From Salipiger aestuarii (GTDB lineage: Bacteria > Pseudomonadota > Alphaproteobacteria > Rhodobacterales > Rhodobacteraceae): 44,649 nucleotides of DNA. The DNA is taken from NCBI RefSeq assembly GCF_003259905.1, contig NZ_QLMG01000036.1, positions 1 through 44,649 of the forward strand, read 5' to 3'. Positions 1 to 8,512 of the stretch are shown piece by piece (position 1 is the stretch's first letter; each line of letters opens with the position of its first letter). A model generated the notes under the pieces. The model was not told the origin of the DNA. It worked only from the letters and a program-made list of their open reading frames with translations, and did no database searches. Both the position numbers and the translations under genes were made by a program.

Positions 1-278
1 ATGGGCGCATATCCTGCTCACGGGCGAGTACAGATGGAAAAATCGGCGATGACCAGCCTTAACGTACTATTCTGCACTCAGCAGGAATCTACCCCAAGGT
101 GGCGGTCACTGACGGCAGCACGGGGCGCGGTGGCCGGGCTGACTGTTTCCCATGTGCAACGGCTTTCGGGCGGGCAGAAACATGCAATTGCATGTTTCGG
201 GCAGAGCGGCTAATGCCAGCCCCAGCCAGGCCCTGCCAAGCGACTTCGGGACAGATCGCACATTGGGGGACATCAGCC
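1..278. other. gene-free left edge upstream of TonB receptor
   Basis: No convincing coding region was found here. Short open frames exist but none has a recognisable product or a ribosome binding site. The stretch ends at the receptor start. It holds the 22-bp palindrome listed separately and two direct copies of TTTCGGGC (163-170 and 195-202), 32 bp apart on either side of the palindrome centre. No cobalamin riboswitch boxes are present. Confidence 0.5.
177..198. promoter_or_regulatory. 22-bp perfect palindrome, candidate operator of the TonB receptor gene
   Basis: The sequence reads the same on both strands over 22 bp, with core ACATGCAATTGCATGT. It ends 80 bp before the receptor start codon. 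A long perfect palindrome upstream of a TonB-dependent receptor is the usual form of a site for a dimeric metal-responsive repressor. The TGCAA half-sites vaguely recall Fur/Mur-type boxes, but the match is not good enough to name the protein. The palindrome is seen; the regulatory role is inferred. Confidence 0.5.
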
Positions 279-2222
279 ATGGCGTCACAGATCATTCGCA
301 CCGCCCTGCTTGCCGGAACAGCCACAGGCGCTCTTGGCACGGCACCCGCCGCCGCGCAGGACAGCACGCGGGATACCGGCGGCTATTACGAACTTGACCC
401 GCTCTATTTCGAACTGCGGGACCCGCAGGCCGGGGCGGCGGACCGGGCGACATCCATGTATGTCTCGGGGTTCGAACTGGAACGCGCCCGCACCGGCGAT
501 CTCAAGGATCTGTTCGCGGGAATCGCGTCGGTCAGCGTCGGCGGGGCCATTCCGGTGGCGCAAAAGATCTTTGTGAACGGTGTCGACATGCTGAACCTCG
601 GGGTGACGATCGACGGCACCGCGCAGAACAACCGCACCTTTCATCACACCACCGCCAATGCCATCGACCCCGGCCTGCTGCAAGAGGTGCGCGTCGATGC
701 CACCGTGTCGCCTGCCGATGCGGGGCCCTATGCCCTTGCCGGCTCCGTGGTGATGGAAACCGTCGACCCCGAAAGCCTGCTGGGCGAGGGCCGGGATTTC
801 GGCGGCAACCTGCGCCTGAGCTATGGCGACAACGGCGAGACGTTCCAGCGCGCGCTGACCGTCTCGGGCCGCACCGGCGGGTTGTCGATGCTGGGCTATG
901 CCAGGCGCGCGACGGGCGAGGATTACACCACCGGCGCCGGCGACGAAATGGGCGGCACCGCCGCGGACCTTGACAGCTGGCTGGGCAAGGTCGCCTACCA
1001 GGCGCCGACGGGCCCCCGTCTGGAATTTTCCGCCCACCAGATCAGGGACGACGCGCGGCGCCAGTTCCGCGCCAATTTCGGCGGCAACGACGATTTCCTG
1101 CGCGGCTACGACACCACCCGCAGCAGCTATTCGCTGCGCTATGAAAACACCGCCGCCACCGGGCTGTGGGACCCTTCGGTGCATCTGGGCTATTCGGAAA
1201 GCGATGTCATCATCCCCGATCCCTATGACAGCAACGGCCTGTCCTGGACCGGATCCGCGACGCTGATGAACACGTTCAACCTGGCCAGCGGCACGGTGAA
1301 TGCGGGTTACGATTACCGCGAACGCTTCGGGGAATACGACAGCCCGGCCTATGCGGAATACCAGACCGAGCACAGCCGCACCCATGGCGTGTTTGCCCAG
1401 GCGCGGCTTGATCCGACCGAGCGGCTGACCCTGTCCTTTGGCGCGCGCTACGATTGGCAGGAGTTCGAGGGCGTGACCGGCAAGACCGTGTCGCAATCCG
1501 GTGCCTCGGGCAATCTCTCGGCCAGCTACGCGCTGACGGACGGGCTGACCCTGCGCGGCGGCGTCAGCTCGATCTTTGGCGGAATCGATATCGAAGACAA
1601 CTACACCTATTTCGCCTTCACCGATCCGTTCGACTACGGCACGCTGGACGCATCCCGCGCCCGCAGCGCCACGGTCGGGCTGGACTGGCAGCGCGGCAGC
1701 CTGAAACTGGGGGGCGAAGTGTTCGTGACCGCCATCGACGACGCACGCGGCGGCGGCGAAAATTTCGATTTCGAAAGCAAGGGCTTCAATCTTGGGGCGA
1801 GCTTTGGCTGGGACAGCGGCTTTGCCCGGTTCACCCTGTCCAGAAGCAACGGGTTCATCGACGGCGACCGCGCTGAAAGCTATGCGCTGCTGGATTTCGG
1901 CGCGCCGCTGGGCACGGTCATGGCGTTTGAAATCGAACAGGACACCCGCGTGGACGGACTGCGTGTGGGCGGCGGTCTGGACGCGGCGGCGCCCCATGAC
2001 ATGCCCTCGGGGCTGCAAGACCTGGATGGCTACGGCGCGGTCAACCTGTTCGCCGAATATGTGCCCCAGCAGACGGACAGCATCACCCTGCGCGCCGAGG
2101 TGCAGAACCTGTTCGATGCGGAATACGCCGATCGTGGCACCTATGGCGGCGACTACGCCGGGTTCGAAACGCTCAAGGAACCGGGTCGCACGCTGTCGCT
2201 GGTGGCCGTCGCGCGATTCTGA
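279..2222 (+). CDS. TonB-dependent outer-membrane receptor
   Basis: A 647-residue outer-membrane receptor that would import a scarce ligand such as a ferric siderophore, haem or another metal complex, driven by TonB. The ATG at 279 is chosen because it gives a Sec signal peptide (MASQIIRTALL..., likely cleavage after AAA at residue 26). An in-frame ATG at 99 would put an unrelated stretch before it. Residues of about 50-160 look like a plug domain (DLFAGIASVSVGG, GLLQEVRVDATVSPADAGPYALAG). The rest is rich in alternating beta-strand sequence, and the protein ends in phenylalanine (VAVARF), the usual outer-membrane barrel signature. It stands alone, convergent with the MarR gene. The ligand cannot be told from sequence; the palindrome upstream suggests metal control. 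Confidence 0.88.
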   Translation: MASQIIRTALLAGTATGALGTAPAAAQDSTRDTGGYYELDPLYFELRDPQAGAADRATSMYVSGFELERARTGDLKDLFAGIASVSVGGAIPVAQKIFVNGVDMLNLGVTIDGTAQNNRTFHHTTANAIDPGLLQEVRVDATVSPADAGPYALAGSVVMETVDPESLLGEGRDFGGNLRLSYGDNGETFQRALTVSGRTGGLSMLGYARRATGEDYTTGAGDEMGGTAADLDSWLGKVAYQAPTGPRLEFSAHQIRDDARRQFRANFGGNDDFLRGYDTTRSSYSLRYENTAATGLWDPSVHLGYSESDVIIPDPYDSNGLSWTGSATLMNTFNLASGTVNAGYDYRERFGEYDSPAYAEYQTEHSRTHGVFAQARLDPTERLTLSFGARYDWQEFEGVTGKTVSQSGASGNLSASYALTDGLTLRGGVSSIFGGIDIEDNYTYFAFTDPFDYGTLDASRARSATVGLDWQRGSLKLGGEVFVTAIDDARGGGENFDFESKGFNLGASFGWDSGFARFTLSRSNGFIDGDRAESYALLDFGAPLGTVMAFEIEQDTRVDGLRVGGGLDAAAPHDMPSGLQDLDGYGAVNLFAEYVPQQTDSITLRAEVQNLFDAEYADRGTYGGDYAGFETLKEPGRTLSLVAVARF

Positions 2223-2263
2223 TCCGGGCAAGGCCGCATCCCCTCCGCAGGGCGGCTGGCCGT

Positions 2264-2743
2264 CTAGGGATAGAGCCGGATCAGCATCCGCGACAGCGCA
2301 TAAGCCTCGTCCGTGGTCATGCGGCTTTCCAGTTGCGCGCGGATCGCGGTTTCGTAAACCGTCCAGATGCGCCGGTGCACGCCCAGCCCTTCGGGGGTCA
2401 GCGCCAGGATCTGGCCGCGCCCCGGCCCCGGCCTGGGGCTGCGGCTGATCCAGCCCGTGCTCTCCAGCCGTTGGGCGTGGCGCGACAGGGCGTATTGCGG
2501 CATGAAAAGCCTGCCTTCCAGATCCGCCATCGCGACGCCGCCGGGGCCTGCGCGTTCCAGTTCGAGCAGGATTTCGTACCAGACGGGATCGTCCAGGCCT
2601 TCGTCGCGCAGGGCCCGCGCGATTTTCGGCCCCAGACTGCGCTGGATGCGCATCAGGTTGAACCAGACGCGGTTATAGGCGACCTCGTCACAGGCGTCGG
2701 CGGCGAAGGCCGGGGGCTTGCTGGCGTTGCCTGGCGCGCTCAC
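2264..2743 (-). CDS. MarR-family transcriptional regulator
   Basis: A 159-residue winged-helix DNA-binding protein of the MarR family. Recognisable parts are the dimerisation helix (VWFNLMRIQRSL), the helix-turn-helix (ADLEGRLFMPQYALSRHAQRL) and the wing with PRPGPGRGQILALTPEG. I chose the GTG at 2743 because GGAG sits nine bases upstream. The open frame runs further upstream, but those residues are arginine-rich and unlike the family. The gene is convergent with the TonB receptor gene and divergent from ccdAB, so its promoter must lie in 2744-2876. MarR proteins usually respond to small, often phenolic, ligands; nothing here identifies its target. Confidence 0.8.
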   Translation of the reverse strand: MSAPGNASKPPAFAADACDEVAYNRVWFNLMRIQRSLGPKIARALRDEGLDDPVWYEILLELERAGPGGVAMADLEGRLFMPQYALSRHAQRLESTGWISRSPRPGPGRGQILALTPEGLGVHRRIWTVYETAIRAQLESRMTTDEAYALSRMLIRLYP

Positions 2744-2817
2744 TGTCTGGATCTCCGGGCGGTTCGCCAACCGTAATACGCTGCCGGTCGGGCCGCAACA
2801 AGCACGGCCGCGCGCCC

Positions 2818-2846
2818 TTGCGATACACATAAGGCGTGTGTATATT
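2818..2846 (+). promoter_or_regulatory. ccdAB promoter with overlapping operator
   Basis: A -35-like TTGCGA (2818-2823) and a -10-like TATATT (2841-2846) lie exactly 17 bp apart, upstream of ccdA. A perfect inverted repeat, ATACACA (2823-2829) and TGTGTAT (2837-2843) with a 7-bp gap, fills the spacer and overlaps the -10. This layout fits autorepression by the CcdA/CcdB complex, as known for ccd operons. The sequence match is seen; the binding is inferred. Confidence 0.6.
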
Positions 2847-2876
2847 CCCTGTCACCCCCCCAAAGGACCGGATGCC

Positions 2877-3122
2877 ATGCCCCAGCCCGCCCAGGAAAAG
2901 CAACGGACCAACGTGACGCTGACCGCCGGAACGCTGGAAAAGGCGCGGAAATTCGGCCTGAACGTGTCGGCCATCAGCGATGCGGCGCTGGCCAGGGCCG
3001 TGGCCGAGGCCGAAAGCCGTGCCTGGGCCGACCGGAACGCCGCGGCCATCGCCGAGCGGCGCCGGTGGATCGAAACCCACGGTGCCCCGCTCGCCGACGT
3101 TCAGGTGCTGCGGATCGACTGA
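2877..3122 (+). CDS. ccdA: CcdA-type antitoxin
   Basis: An 81-residue antitoxin of the CcdA family. Such proteins bind and neutralise CcdB and repress their own promoter through an N-terminal ribbon-helix-helix domain. Visible family features are RTNVTLTAGTLEKARKFGLNVSAISDAAL in the N-terminal half (DNA-binding strand plus helix) and a charged C-terminal tail ending VQVLRID that would wrap the toxin. The start is the ATG at 2877, with AAAGGA nine bases upstream. A second ATG five bases earlier is out of frame. The stop overlaps the ccdB start as TGATG, so the two are translationally coupled. Confidence 0.88.
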   Translation: MPQPAQEKQRTNVTLTAGTLEKARKFGLNVSAISDAALARAVAEAESRAWADRNAAAIAERRRWIETHGAPLADVQVLRID

Positions 3123-3418
3123 TGGCGCAATTCCACGTCCACAGGATTGCGCGGGGGCGGCTTGTGCTGGATCTTCAGACCGACCTGATCGACACCGGCA
3201 CCCGCGTCGTCGCGCCCCTGATCCCAAGGTCCGAAGGCCCCCGCGCGCTGGATCGGCTCGAGCCCGGCTTTGACATCGGCGGCATCGAGCATGTGCTGCA
3301 CACCGCCGAAATGGCCGCGGTGGCGACGCACCTGCTGCAAGATCCGCCGCTGGCCGACCTGACCGCGCGCGACTACGACATCCGGCGCGCGCTCGATATG
3401 GTGTTTTCGGGGTTCTGA
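3122..3418 (+). CDS. ccdB: CcdB-type toxin (DNA gyrase poison)
   Basis: A 98-residue CcdB-family toxin; F-plasmid CcdB (101 residues) poisons the GyrA subunit of DNA gyrase. The start is the ATG that overlaps the ccdA stop codon. The family pattern is clear: MAQFHVHR at the N-terminus, [20 protein letters not shown] in the first third, and a C-terminal helix leading to DMVFSGF. In F CcdB the C-terminal Trp-Gly-Ile is needed for gyrase poisoning. Here the end is FSGF, which keeps only the glycine, so the potency is uncertain. ccd pairs occur on plasmids and chromosomes, so this alone does not show the replicon type. Confidence 0.88.
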   Translation: MAQFHVHRIARGRLVLDLQTDLIDTGTRVVAPLIPRSEGPRALDRLEPGFDIGGIEHVLHTAEMAAVATHLLQDPPLADLTARDYDIRRALDMVFSGF

Positions 3419-3582
3419 CCCGCCCGCGCCGGTCTTTGGCGGCAGCCGATACGCGGCGCATCGTAAGGTGGGTTCCGGCGCTGCGCAAACTGCACGGGGC
3501 GGGCGCGGAAACCCGTTTACAACGCCCCCGGCCTGGCGCACCAGAAAGGCGCGAAGCCGTTCATGACCGGAGGAAAGACACG

Positions 3583-4620
3583 ATGAAGGCGCTGGTGCTG
3601 GAGGGAAAGAACAAGCTGACGCTGCGGGATTTCGACATTCCCGGAACGCTTGGCCCGCGCGATGTGCGGATCAAGATCCATACCGTGGGGATCTGCGGGT
3701 CGGACGTGCATTACTACACCCATGGCAAGATCGGGCCGTTCGTGGTGACCCGGCCGATGGTGTTGGGGCACGAAGCGGCCGGAACCGTGATCGCCTGCGG
3801 CCCCGAGGTGACCGGGCTCGCCCCCGGCGACCGGGTCTGCATGGAACCCGGCATCCCCGACCCCGACAGCCGCGCCAGCAAGCTGGGCATCTACAACGTC
3901 GATCCCGCCGTGACCTTCTGGGCGACGCCCCCGGTGCACGGCTGCCTGACACCCGAGGTGATCCACCCCGCCGCCTTTACCTACAAGCTGCCCGATACGG
4001 TCAGCTTTGCGATGGGGGCCATGGTCGAACCCTTCGCCATCGGGATGCAGGCGGCGCTGCGGGCGCGCATCCAGCCCGGCGACATCGCCGTCGTCACCGG
4101 CGCGGGGCCGATCGGCATGATGGTGGCGCTTGCCGCGCTCGCGGGAGGCTGCGCGCGCGTCATCGTCGCCGACATGGCCCAGCCCAAGCTGGACATCATC
4201 GGCGCCTATGACGGTATCGAGACGGTCAACATCCGAAACACGCCCGCCGCCGATGCGGTGGCCAGGGGCACCGACGGCTGGGGCGCCGACGTGGTGTTCG
4301 AATGCTCGGGCGCGGCGCCGGCGATTCTGGGGATGCACCAGCTGGCCCGCCCCGGCGGCGCCATCGTGCTGGTGGGCATGCCGGTGGACCCGGTGCCGGT
4401 GGACATCGTGGGCCTTCAGGCGCGCGAGCTGCGCATTGAAACCGTGTTCCGCTATGCCAACGTCTACGACCGTGCCATCGCGCTGCTGGCCTCGGGCAAG
4501 GTCGATCTTGCACCGCTGGTGTCGGACACTCTGGCCTTTGACGACGCCATCGCCGCCTTTGACCGCGCTGTCGAGGCGCGGCCCACCGACGTCAAGCTGC
4601 AAATCCGTATGCCGGACTGA
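3583..4620 (+). CDS. zinc-type medium-chain dehydrogenase, xylitol/sorbitol dehydrogenase-like
   Basis: A 345-residue NAD(P)-dependent polyol or alcohol dehydrogenase of the sorbitol/xylitol dehydrogenase group. The start at 3583 follows GGAGGAAAG. Catalytic zinc ligands are visible as Cys38 ([10 protein letters not shown]), His63-Glu64 (GHEAAG) and Glu149 (MVEPFAIG). The Rossmann nucleotide site is GAGPIG at 173-178. The loop that carries four structural-zinc cysteines in many relatives reads [21 protein letters not shown] (89-108) and has none of them, so only the catalytic zinc is expected. The nearest named relatives are D-xylulose reductases, but the substrate is not certain. No obvious operon partner; a gene-free stretch follows. 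Confidence 0.8.
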   Translation: MKALVLEGKNKLTLRDFDIPGTLGPRDVRIKIHTVGICGSDVHYYTHGKIGPFVVTRPMVLGHEAAGTVIACGPEVTGLAPGDRVCMEPGIPDPDSRASKLGIYNVDPAVTFWATPPVHGCLTPEVIHPAAFTYKLPDTVSFAMGAMVEPFAIGMQAALRARIQPGDIAVVTGAGPIGMMVALAALAGGCARVIVADMAQPKLDIIGAYDGIETVNIRNTPAADAVARGTDGWGADVVFECSGAAPAILGMHQLARPGGAIVLVGMPVDPVPVDIVGLQARELRIETVFRYANVYDRAIALLASGKVDLAPLVSDTLAFDDAIAAFDRAVEARPTDVKLQIRMPD

Positions 4621-4652
4621 AACCCGGTCGGCGATCCTGTCTGAAAAGAACA

Positions 4653-4696
4653 GGCGCCATCTGCACAGGTATTCCCGCAGGCGCCGCCTCATTTTT
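4653..4696 (+). terminator. weak terminator-like hairpin after the dehydrogenase gene
   Basis: Two GGCGCC copies (4653-4658 and 4680-4685) can pair, and a run of five T follows (within 4690-4696). The stem is short and the loop is 21 bases, so this is a modest candidate for factor-independent termination. Confidence 0.3.
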
Positions 4697-4984
4697 CCTT
4701 CATGCCATTGGCTTGCCCGGCACACGCCGCCCCGAGGCAGGGTCGGCGCCGCCTCGCAGGCCATCGCAGAGGGCGCGCCGGTCATCGAATGGCCGACCGG
4801 CGGCACGCGGATCAAAAGCTCGGGGGCGACGGATGGGCGCCCCGTGTGGCTGCACAAACCGGCGAGGCAGGCACAGGGGCCGATCAGAACGACGAACCGA
4901 TCGTTGCAGCGCCAGAGGGGGCCCCGCCGCCCCGCGGGGCATGATCGTCCAGCGGGAACCCGTAGAACAGCGCCGGTTGCGCCG

Positions 4985-5049
4985 CGTGCGGGGTGCGGGA
5001 ATTGAACCGGCCCCGCGACTGTCGATCAAGCAACGGATTTTCAACAAGA
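4985..5049 (-). other. 3' tRNA-like fragment, possible attachment-site remnant
   Basis: Read on the minus strand, this has GTTGAAAATCCGTTG followed by GGCCGGTTCAATTCCCGC. These resemble the anticodon-loop side, variable arm and T-arm of a tRNA with a long variable arm (Leu or Ser type). The T-loop reads TTCAATT, not the usual TTCGANT, and one T-stem pair is broken. No 5' half (acceptor, D-arm) can be folded upstream, so it is not an intact tRNA. A 3' tRNA fragment running from the anticodon loop is the typical product of integration or excision by a tyrosine-recombinase element. The lack of an integrase nearby means the element itself is gone or lies outside the window. Confidence 0.4.
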
Positions 5050-5542
5050 TGCGCGCGAACTGTCATATGCTGCGAGGCGACTGACGCCTTCACCAGATAA
5101 CCTGAATCCCGACATTCTTCGGTTGCCGATCTTTGCCGTTCCTGCCCGCCAGGTCCTGAAGGGATGCCGAAAGGCACACAACCTGAGCGACCACGGCAGA
5201 CGGTTCCACAGGATCGCCGGGGCGACTTTTCGGGGAATGGATGCCCGTGGCAATGACAGGCTAGCGTCCTCTTTGGGGGCCGTGACCCCCCGCGCAACCC
5301 AGCGCGCCGATGGGCGCCGCCTTCGTCGATCACCGGGTGCGCTCGTGGAAAATCAAACGCTATGCCGAGCCGTTCCAGGCCCCCCGGTCGAAGACCGCCA
5401 TGCGCGCCCTGAGCACGCCTGCCAGGCACCCCCGGTCCTGGGTGATCGCGATCCGCTTTGGGACCGGGGGCCTGCGCGATCTGCCCGAACGCCGGGCGGT
5501 CGATCCGCTGTCTGTCACCGATGATGCGCTGTTTTCCGCTGC

Positions 5543-5574
5543 CCCCGCGCTGCCCCCGTGCCGCCTGCGCGGGG
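5543..5574 (-). terminator. hairpin immediately after the last ugp-operon gene
   Basis: CCCCGCGC and GCGCGGGG form a perfect 8-bp stem with a 16-base loop, starting directly after the stop codon of the endonuclease/phosphatase-fold gene on the minus strand. There is no U-run, so it may protect or help end the transcript; it is not a classic intrinsic terminator. Confidence 0.35.
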
Positions 5575-6564
5575 CTAAAGCGTCGCGCGGGTCCAGACCG
5601 CGTCATGATCCGACAGCGGGCGGCCGTCGGCATCCTCGGACGGGATCACCGCGTTGTTTCCCGGCGTCAGGCCACGCCCGGCGAACCAGTCCAGCTTCAT
5701 CTTGCGTTCGGGATGGGGCGTGATGAGGCTGGGCCGCGTGGTCATGCCGTCCGCCGTGAAATCCCAGGCATAGCCGCGCGTTCGGGCGGCATCGAACAGC
5801 GATTCCTGCCGCCAATCGAAATCGGGGGGGATGTGATTGCCGGTGTTCAGATCGCCTCCGATCAGCACGGGCATGTCGGGGGCAAAGCGGTCGATGCCGT
5901 CCAGCAGCCCGATCATCTGGCCCGCGCGGTGATCGGCGCCGGAATTGCTTTCCAGATGGGTGGACACGACGCAGACCGGCCCCGCGGCGGTCGGCACCAC
6001 GGCGGCAATCGCCATGCGCCCGCCAAGGCGTGGCTGGTCGGGGTCGGCACCCGCGCTGAACCAATGGCCGTGATCGTCCAGCCGGATCAGCGTGACCTTG
6101 TCGAAGGGCGCTCTGGACAGAACCGCATTGCCATGCCAGCCGAGCGCGTTGAACTCATCCTGGCAGAAATGCCGTTCGGTCGGCCCGCCCAGATCCAGTT
6201 CGTGAAATTCGACGCCGTAAGCGTAGGTCATGCCCAGACGAGAGGCCATCACCTCGGTCGTGTGGCGCTGCCGGGTGCGAGCCATGCCGTGATCGACCTC
6301 GGACAGCAGCACCACGTCGGGGGCCAGATGCGCGATATGGGCGGCGCTGTCTTCGGGGAACAGGCCGCGTTCGACGTTCCAGGCCACGACCGACAGCGCG
6401 CGGGGCAGCGCCGGGGCGATTGCCGTGCCGCCGGTCTGGACCATGCGCATGGCGGGGATGGTCGCCATCAGGGCGCGATGGGCATCGACGCTGCGCGGCG
6501 CGCTCAGCAGCTGCTGACGTTCGGCATCGGTGACCGGGGGCAGCGCGGGCACGACCGCGATCAC
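5575..6564 (-). CDS. endonuclease/exonuclease/phosphatase (EEP) superfamily hydrolase, last gene of ugp operon
   Basis: A 329-residue metal-dependent phosphoesterase of the EEP (DNase I-like) fold. Motifs in order are AWNVE at 61-65 (metal-binding Glu), STHLE at 201-205, GGDLN at 236-240 and SDHD at 318-321 (catalytic His). The fold covers nucleases, inositol phosphatases and phosphodiesterases, so the substrate is not fixed by sequence. There is no signal peptide, so it is probably cytoplasmic. It overlaps ugpC by four bases and is the last of five co-oriented genes. In E. coli this slot is held by ugpQ, a glycerophosphodiester phosphodiesterase of an unrelated fold. The inference is that this protein cleaves phosphodiesters brought in by the Ugp transporter. 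Confidence 0.78.
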   Translation of the reverse strand: MIAVVPALPPVTDAERQQLLSAPRSVDAHRALMATIPAMRMVQTGGTAIAPALPRALSVVAWNVERGLFPEDSAAHIAHLAPDVVLLSEVDHGMARTRQRHTTEVMASRLGMTYAYGVEFHELDLGGPTERHFCQDEFNALGWHGNAVLSRAPFDKVTLIRLDDHGHWFSAGADPDQPRLGGRMAIAAVVPTAAGPVCVVSTHLESNSGADHRAGQMIGLLDGIDRFAPDMPVLIGGDLNTGNHIPPDFDWRQESLFDAARTRGYAWDFTADGMTTRPSLITPHPERKMKLDWFAGRGLTPGNNAVIPSEDADGRPLSDHDAVWTRATL

Positions 6565-7604
6565 AGCCGCGCCCCGGTTTCGGGGTGAAACAGCGCCAGC
6601 GCCGGGCCGGGCAGGTCAATCGGATACGTCCCCGGCGTAATCGCGACATCCTTGAGCACATGCGCGGTAAAGGTCTGCCCGGCGATCTGCCCGTGCAGCA
6701 GGCGGTGCGCGCCCAGTTCTTCGACCAGCGTGACGTCGAACCGGGCGCTGCCGGTGCCGATGCGCACGTCTTCGGGACGGATGCCCATGGTGACGGGGCC
6801 GCGATAGCCGTTGGGGGCCGCCATGACCGCCGCACCGTCGCCCAGGTGCAGCCCGTGGTCGGCGACCTCGGCGGTCATCAGGTTCATCGGCGGCGCGCCC
6901 ATGAAGCTGGCGACAAAGGTCGAGGCGGGGGCGTGATAGATCTCGGCCGGGGTGCCGATCTGTTCGATCACGCCGCCGTTCAGCACCACGATGCGGTCGG
7001 CCATGGTCATCGCCTCGACCTGATCGTGGGTGACATAGATCGAGGTGACGCCAAGGCGGCGTTGCAGCGCCTTGATCTCGATCCGCATCTGATTGCGCAG
7101 CTTGGCATCCAGGTTGCTCAGCGGTTCGTCGAACAGGAACAGCGCCGGATCGCGCACGATGGCGCGGCCCATCGCGACGCGCTGGCGCTGCCCGCCCGAA
7201 AGCTGCGCGGGCTTGCGATCGAGGTGCTCGACAAGATTCAGCATGCGGGCTGCCTCATCGACCCTGGCGGCGATCTGATGGCCGGGAATCTTGCGGTTCT
7301 TCAGCCCGTAGCCGATGTTCCTGCGCACCGTCATATGCGGGTACAAAGCGTAGTTCTGGAACACCATGGCGATGTCGCGCTCGGCAGGGTCGACATCGTT
7401 GACCACGCGATCCCCGATCGACAGAGTGCCTGAGGTGATCGGTTCCAGCCCTGCAACCATGCGCAGCAGCGTGGATTTGCCGCAGCCCGACGGGCCGACG
7501 AGCACCAGAAATTCTCCGTCCTCGATCCGGAACGAGCAGGGTTTCACCGCCTCGAACCCGTTGGAATAGACCTTGCGGACGGCATTGAGCATGACGCGGG
7601 ACAT
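6561..7604 (-). CDS. ugpC: glycerol-3-phosphate ABC transporter ATP-binding protein UgpC
   Basis: The 347-residue ATPase of a CUT1-type (MalK/UgpC) importer. It has Walker [10 protein letters not shown] at 37-45, the Q-loop at [10 protein letters not shown] (81-90), signature LSGGQ at 135-139, Walker B LFLFDEP near 155-161, and a C-terminal TOBE/MalK-type regulatory domain from about residue 235 ([10 protein letters not shown]). It energises uptake of sn-glycerol-3-phosphate or its diesters with UgpA and UgpE. The gene lies ten bases downstream of ugpE and overlaps the EEP gene. The name rests on the clear UgpB at the head of the operon, since CUT1 ATPases alone do not show substrate. Confidence 0.87.
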   Translation of the reverse strand: MSRVMLNAVRKVYSNGFEAVKPCSFRIEDGEFLVLVGPSGCGKSTLLRMVAGLEPITSGTLSIGDRVVNDVDPAERDIAMVFQNYALYPHMTVRRNIGYGLKNRKIPGHQIAARVDEAARMLNLVEHLDRKPAQLSGGQRQRVAMGRAIVRDPALFLFDEPLSNLDAKLRNQMRIEIKALQRRLGVTSIYVTHDQVEAMTMADRIVVLNGGVIEQIGTPAEIYHAPASTFVASFMGAPPMNLMTAEVADHGLHLGDGAAVMAAPNGYRGPVTMGIRPEDVRIGTGSARFDVTLVEELGAHRLLHGQIAGQTFTAHVLKDVAITPGTYPIDLPGPALALFHPETGARL

Positions 7605-7614
7605 GAGCGTTTCC

Positions 7615-8505
7615 TTACTTGTCGGACTCGGTGAGGCCCTTGACGAACCAGCGTTGAAAGAACAGCACCACCAGCACCGGCGGCAGAACCGCCAGCAACG
7701 CCAGCACGTTGGACCGACCGTATTCGGGGATGTGGTTGCCTTCGAGGCTTTGGGTGATCTGCTTGATGCCCTGCACCAGCGTCACCTTGCCTTCTTCGGT
7801 CGAAACCATGGTGGGCCACAGGTACTGGTTCCAGCCATAGACGAACATGATGATGAACATCGCGGCGATCATGGTCCGGGACAGCGGTACAAGGATGTCG
7901 ATGAAGAACCGCACCGGCCCGGCGCCGTCGATGCGCGCGGCTTCGGCCAGTTCTTCGGGGACGGACATAAAATACTGCCGGAAAAAGAACGTCGCGGTGG
8001 CCGACGCGATCAGCGGCACGATCAGCCCGGTCCAGCTGTTGAGAAGGCCCAGTTTCTGGGTGATTTCGTAGCTGGGCACGATGCGCACCTCAAGCGGCAG
8101 CAACAGCGTGGTAAAGATCAGCCAGAAGGCGAGGCCGGCGAACCGCAGTCGGAAATAGACGATTCCATAGGCGGCCATCATCGCCACGACGATCTTGCCA
8201 ATGGCAAAGCCCAGCCCCAGGATCATCGAATTGCGAAACATCGTCAGGCCGGTGGTTTCGCCGGAAAAGCTCATGGACTGGAACAGCGCTTTTTTCAGGT
8301 TGCCCCGGAATTCGCCGCCGATGTCCAGCGAGGGGCCGTGCTGCATGATCTGCGCGTCGGGAATGGTGGCCATCTGCAACATCACCAGCAGCGGCACGAT
8401 CATCAGGGCCGCGCCCGCGATCAGGATGGCGTGGTTGATGACGCTGGCCCAGCGGACCGGCTTGCGCGTGGTTTGGGCGGGGGCGGTTTGGGTCAGGTCT
8501 GCCAT
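7615..8505 (-). CDS. ugpE: ABC transporter permease UgpE
   Basis: A 296-residue inner-membrane permease of the MalG/UgpE type. It has an N-terminal membrane segment at about 22-45 ([21 protein letters not shown]), several further hydrophobic segments, and the EAA loop that contacts the ATPase ([18 protein letters not shown]) followed by ILVPLSR. The C-terminus ends [13 protein letters not shown], typical of UgpE-type permeases. It pairs with UgpA to form the pore and starts seven bases after the ugpA stop. Confidence 0.88.
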   Translation of the reverse strand: MADLTQTAPAQTTRKPVRWASVINHAILIAGAALMIVPLLVMLQMATIPDAQIMQHGPSLDIGGEFRGNLKKALFQSMSFSGETTGLTMFRNSMILGLGFAIGKIVVAMMAAYGIVYFRLRFAGLAFWLIFTTLLLPLEVRIVPSYEITQKLGLLNSWTGLIVPLIASATATFFFRQYFMSVPEELAEAARIDGAGPVRFFIDILVPLSRTMIAAMFIIMFVYGWNQYLWPTMVSTEEGKVTLVQGIKQITQSLEGNHIPEYGRSNVLALLAVLPPVLVVLFFQRWFVKGLTESDK

Positions 8506-8512
8506 GCGTGCC

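Larger units (their letters stand above)
4621..5574. other. gene-free stretch of about 950 bp
   Basis: No open frame here looks like a gene; the longer ones are arginine/proline-rich and lack family motifs. The only structured items are a weak hairpin at the left end, the 3' tRNA-like fragment near 4985-5049 and a hairpin at the right end. The length and lack of coding sense suggest decayed DNA, perhaps what remains of an excised or degenerated mobile element. Confidence 0.5.

Noticed and set aside
1-278. Cobalamin riboswitch ahead of the TonB receptor (which would make it BtuB)
   Set aside because: None of the conserved B12 boxes is present; only the palindrome was found.
285-2231. Long open frame on the minus strand opposite the TonB receptor
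   Set aside because: It is the antisense shadow of a GC-rich coding region: histidine-, arginine- and glycine-rich sequence with no domain, and the plus strand has a signal peptide and barrel signature.
4985-5049. Intact tRNA on the minus strand
   Set aside because: No acceptor or D-arm partner can be found upstream and the T-stem has a mismatch, so only a fragment is claimed.
4884-5633. Open frames on both strands in the gap before the ugp operon
   Set aside because: No ribosome binding site or family motif; one overlaps the tRNA-like fragment, whose translation often gives such arginine-rich ends.
5310-5723. Plus-strand open frame starting MGAAFVDHRVRSWKIKRYAE
   Set aside because: The first part looks slightly protein-like, but it runs into the EEP gene on the other strand, has no ribosome binding site and matches nothing I know.
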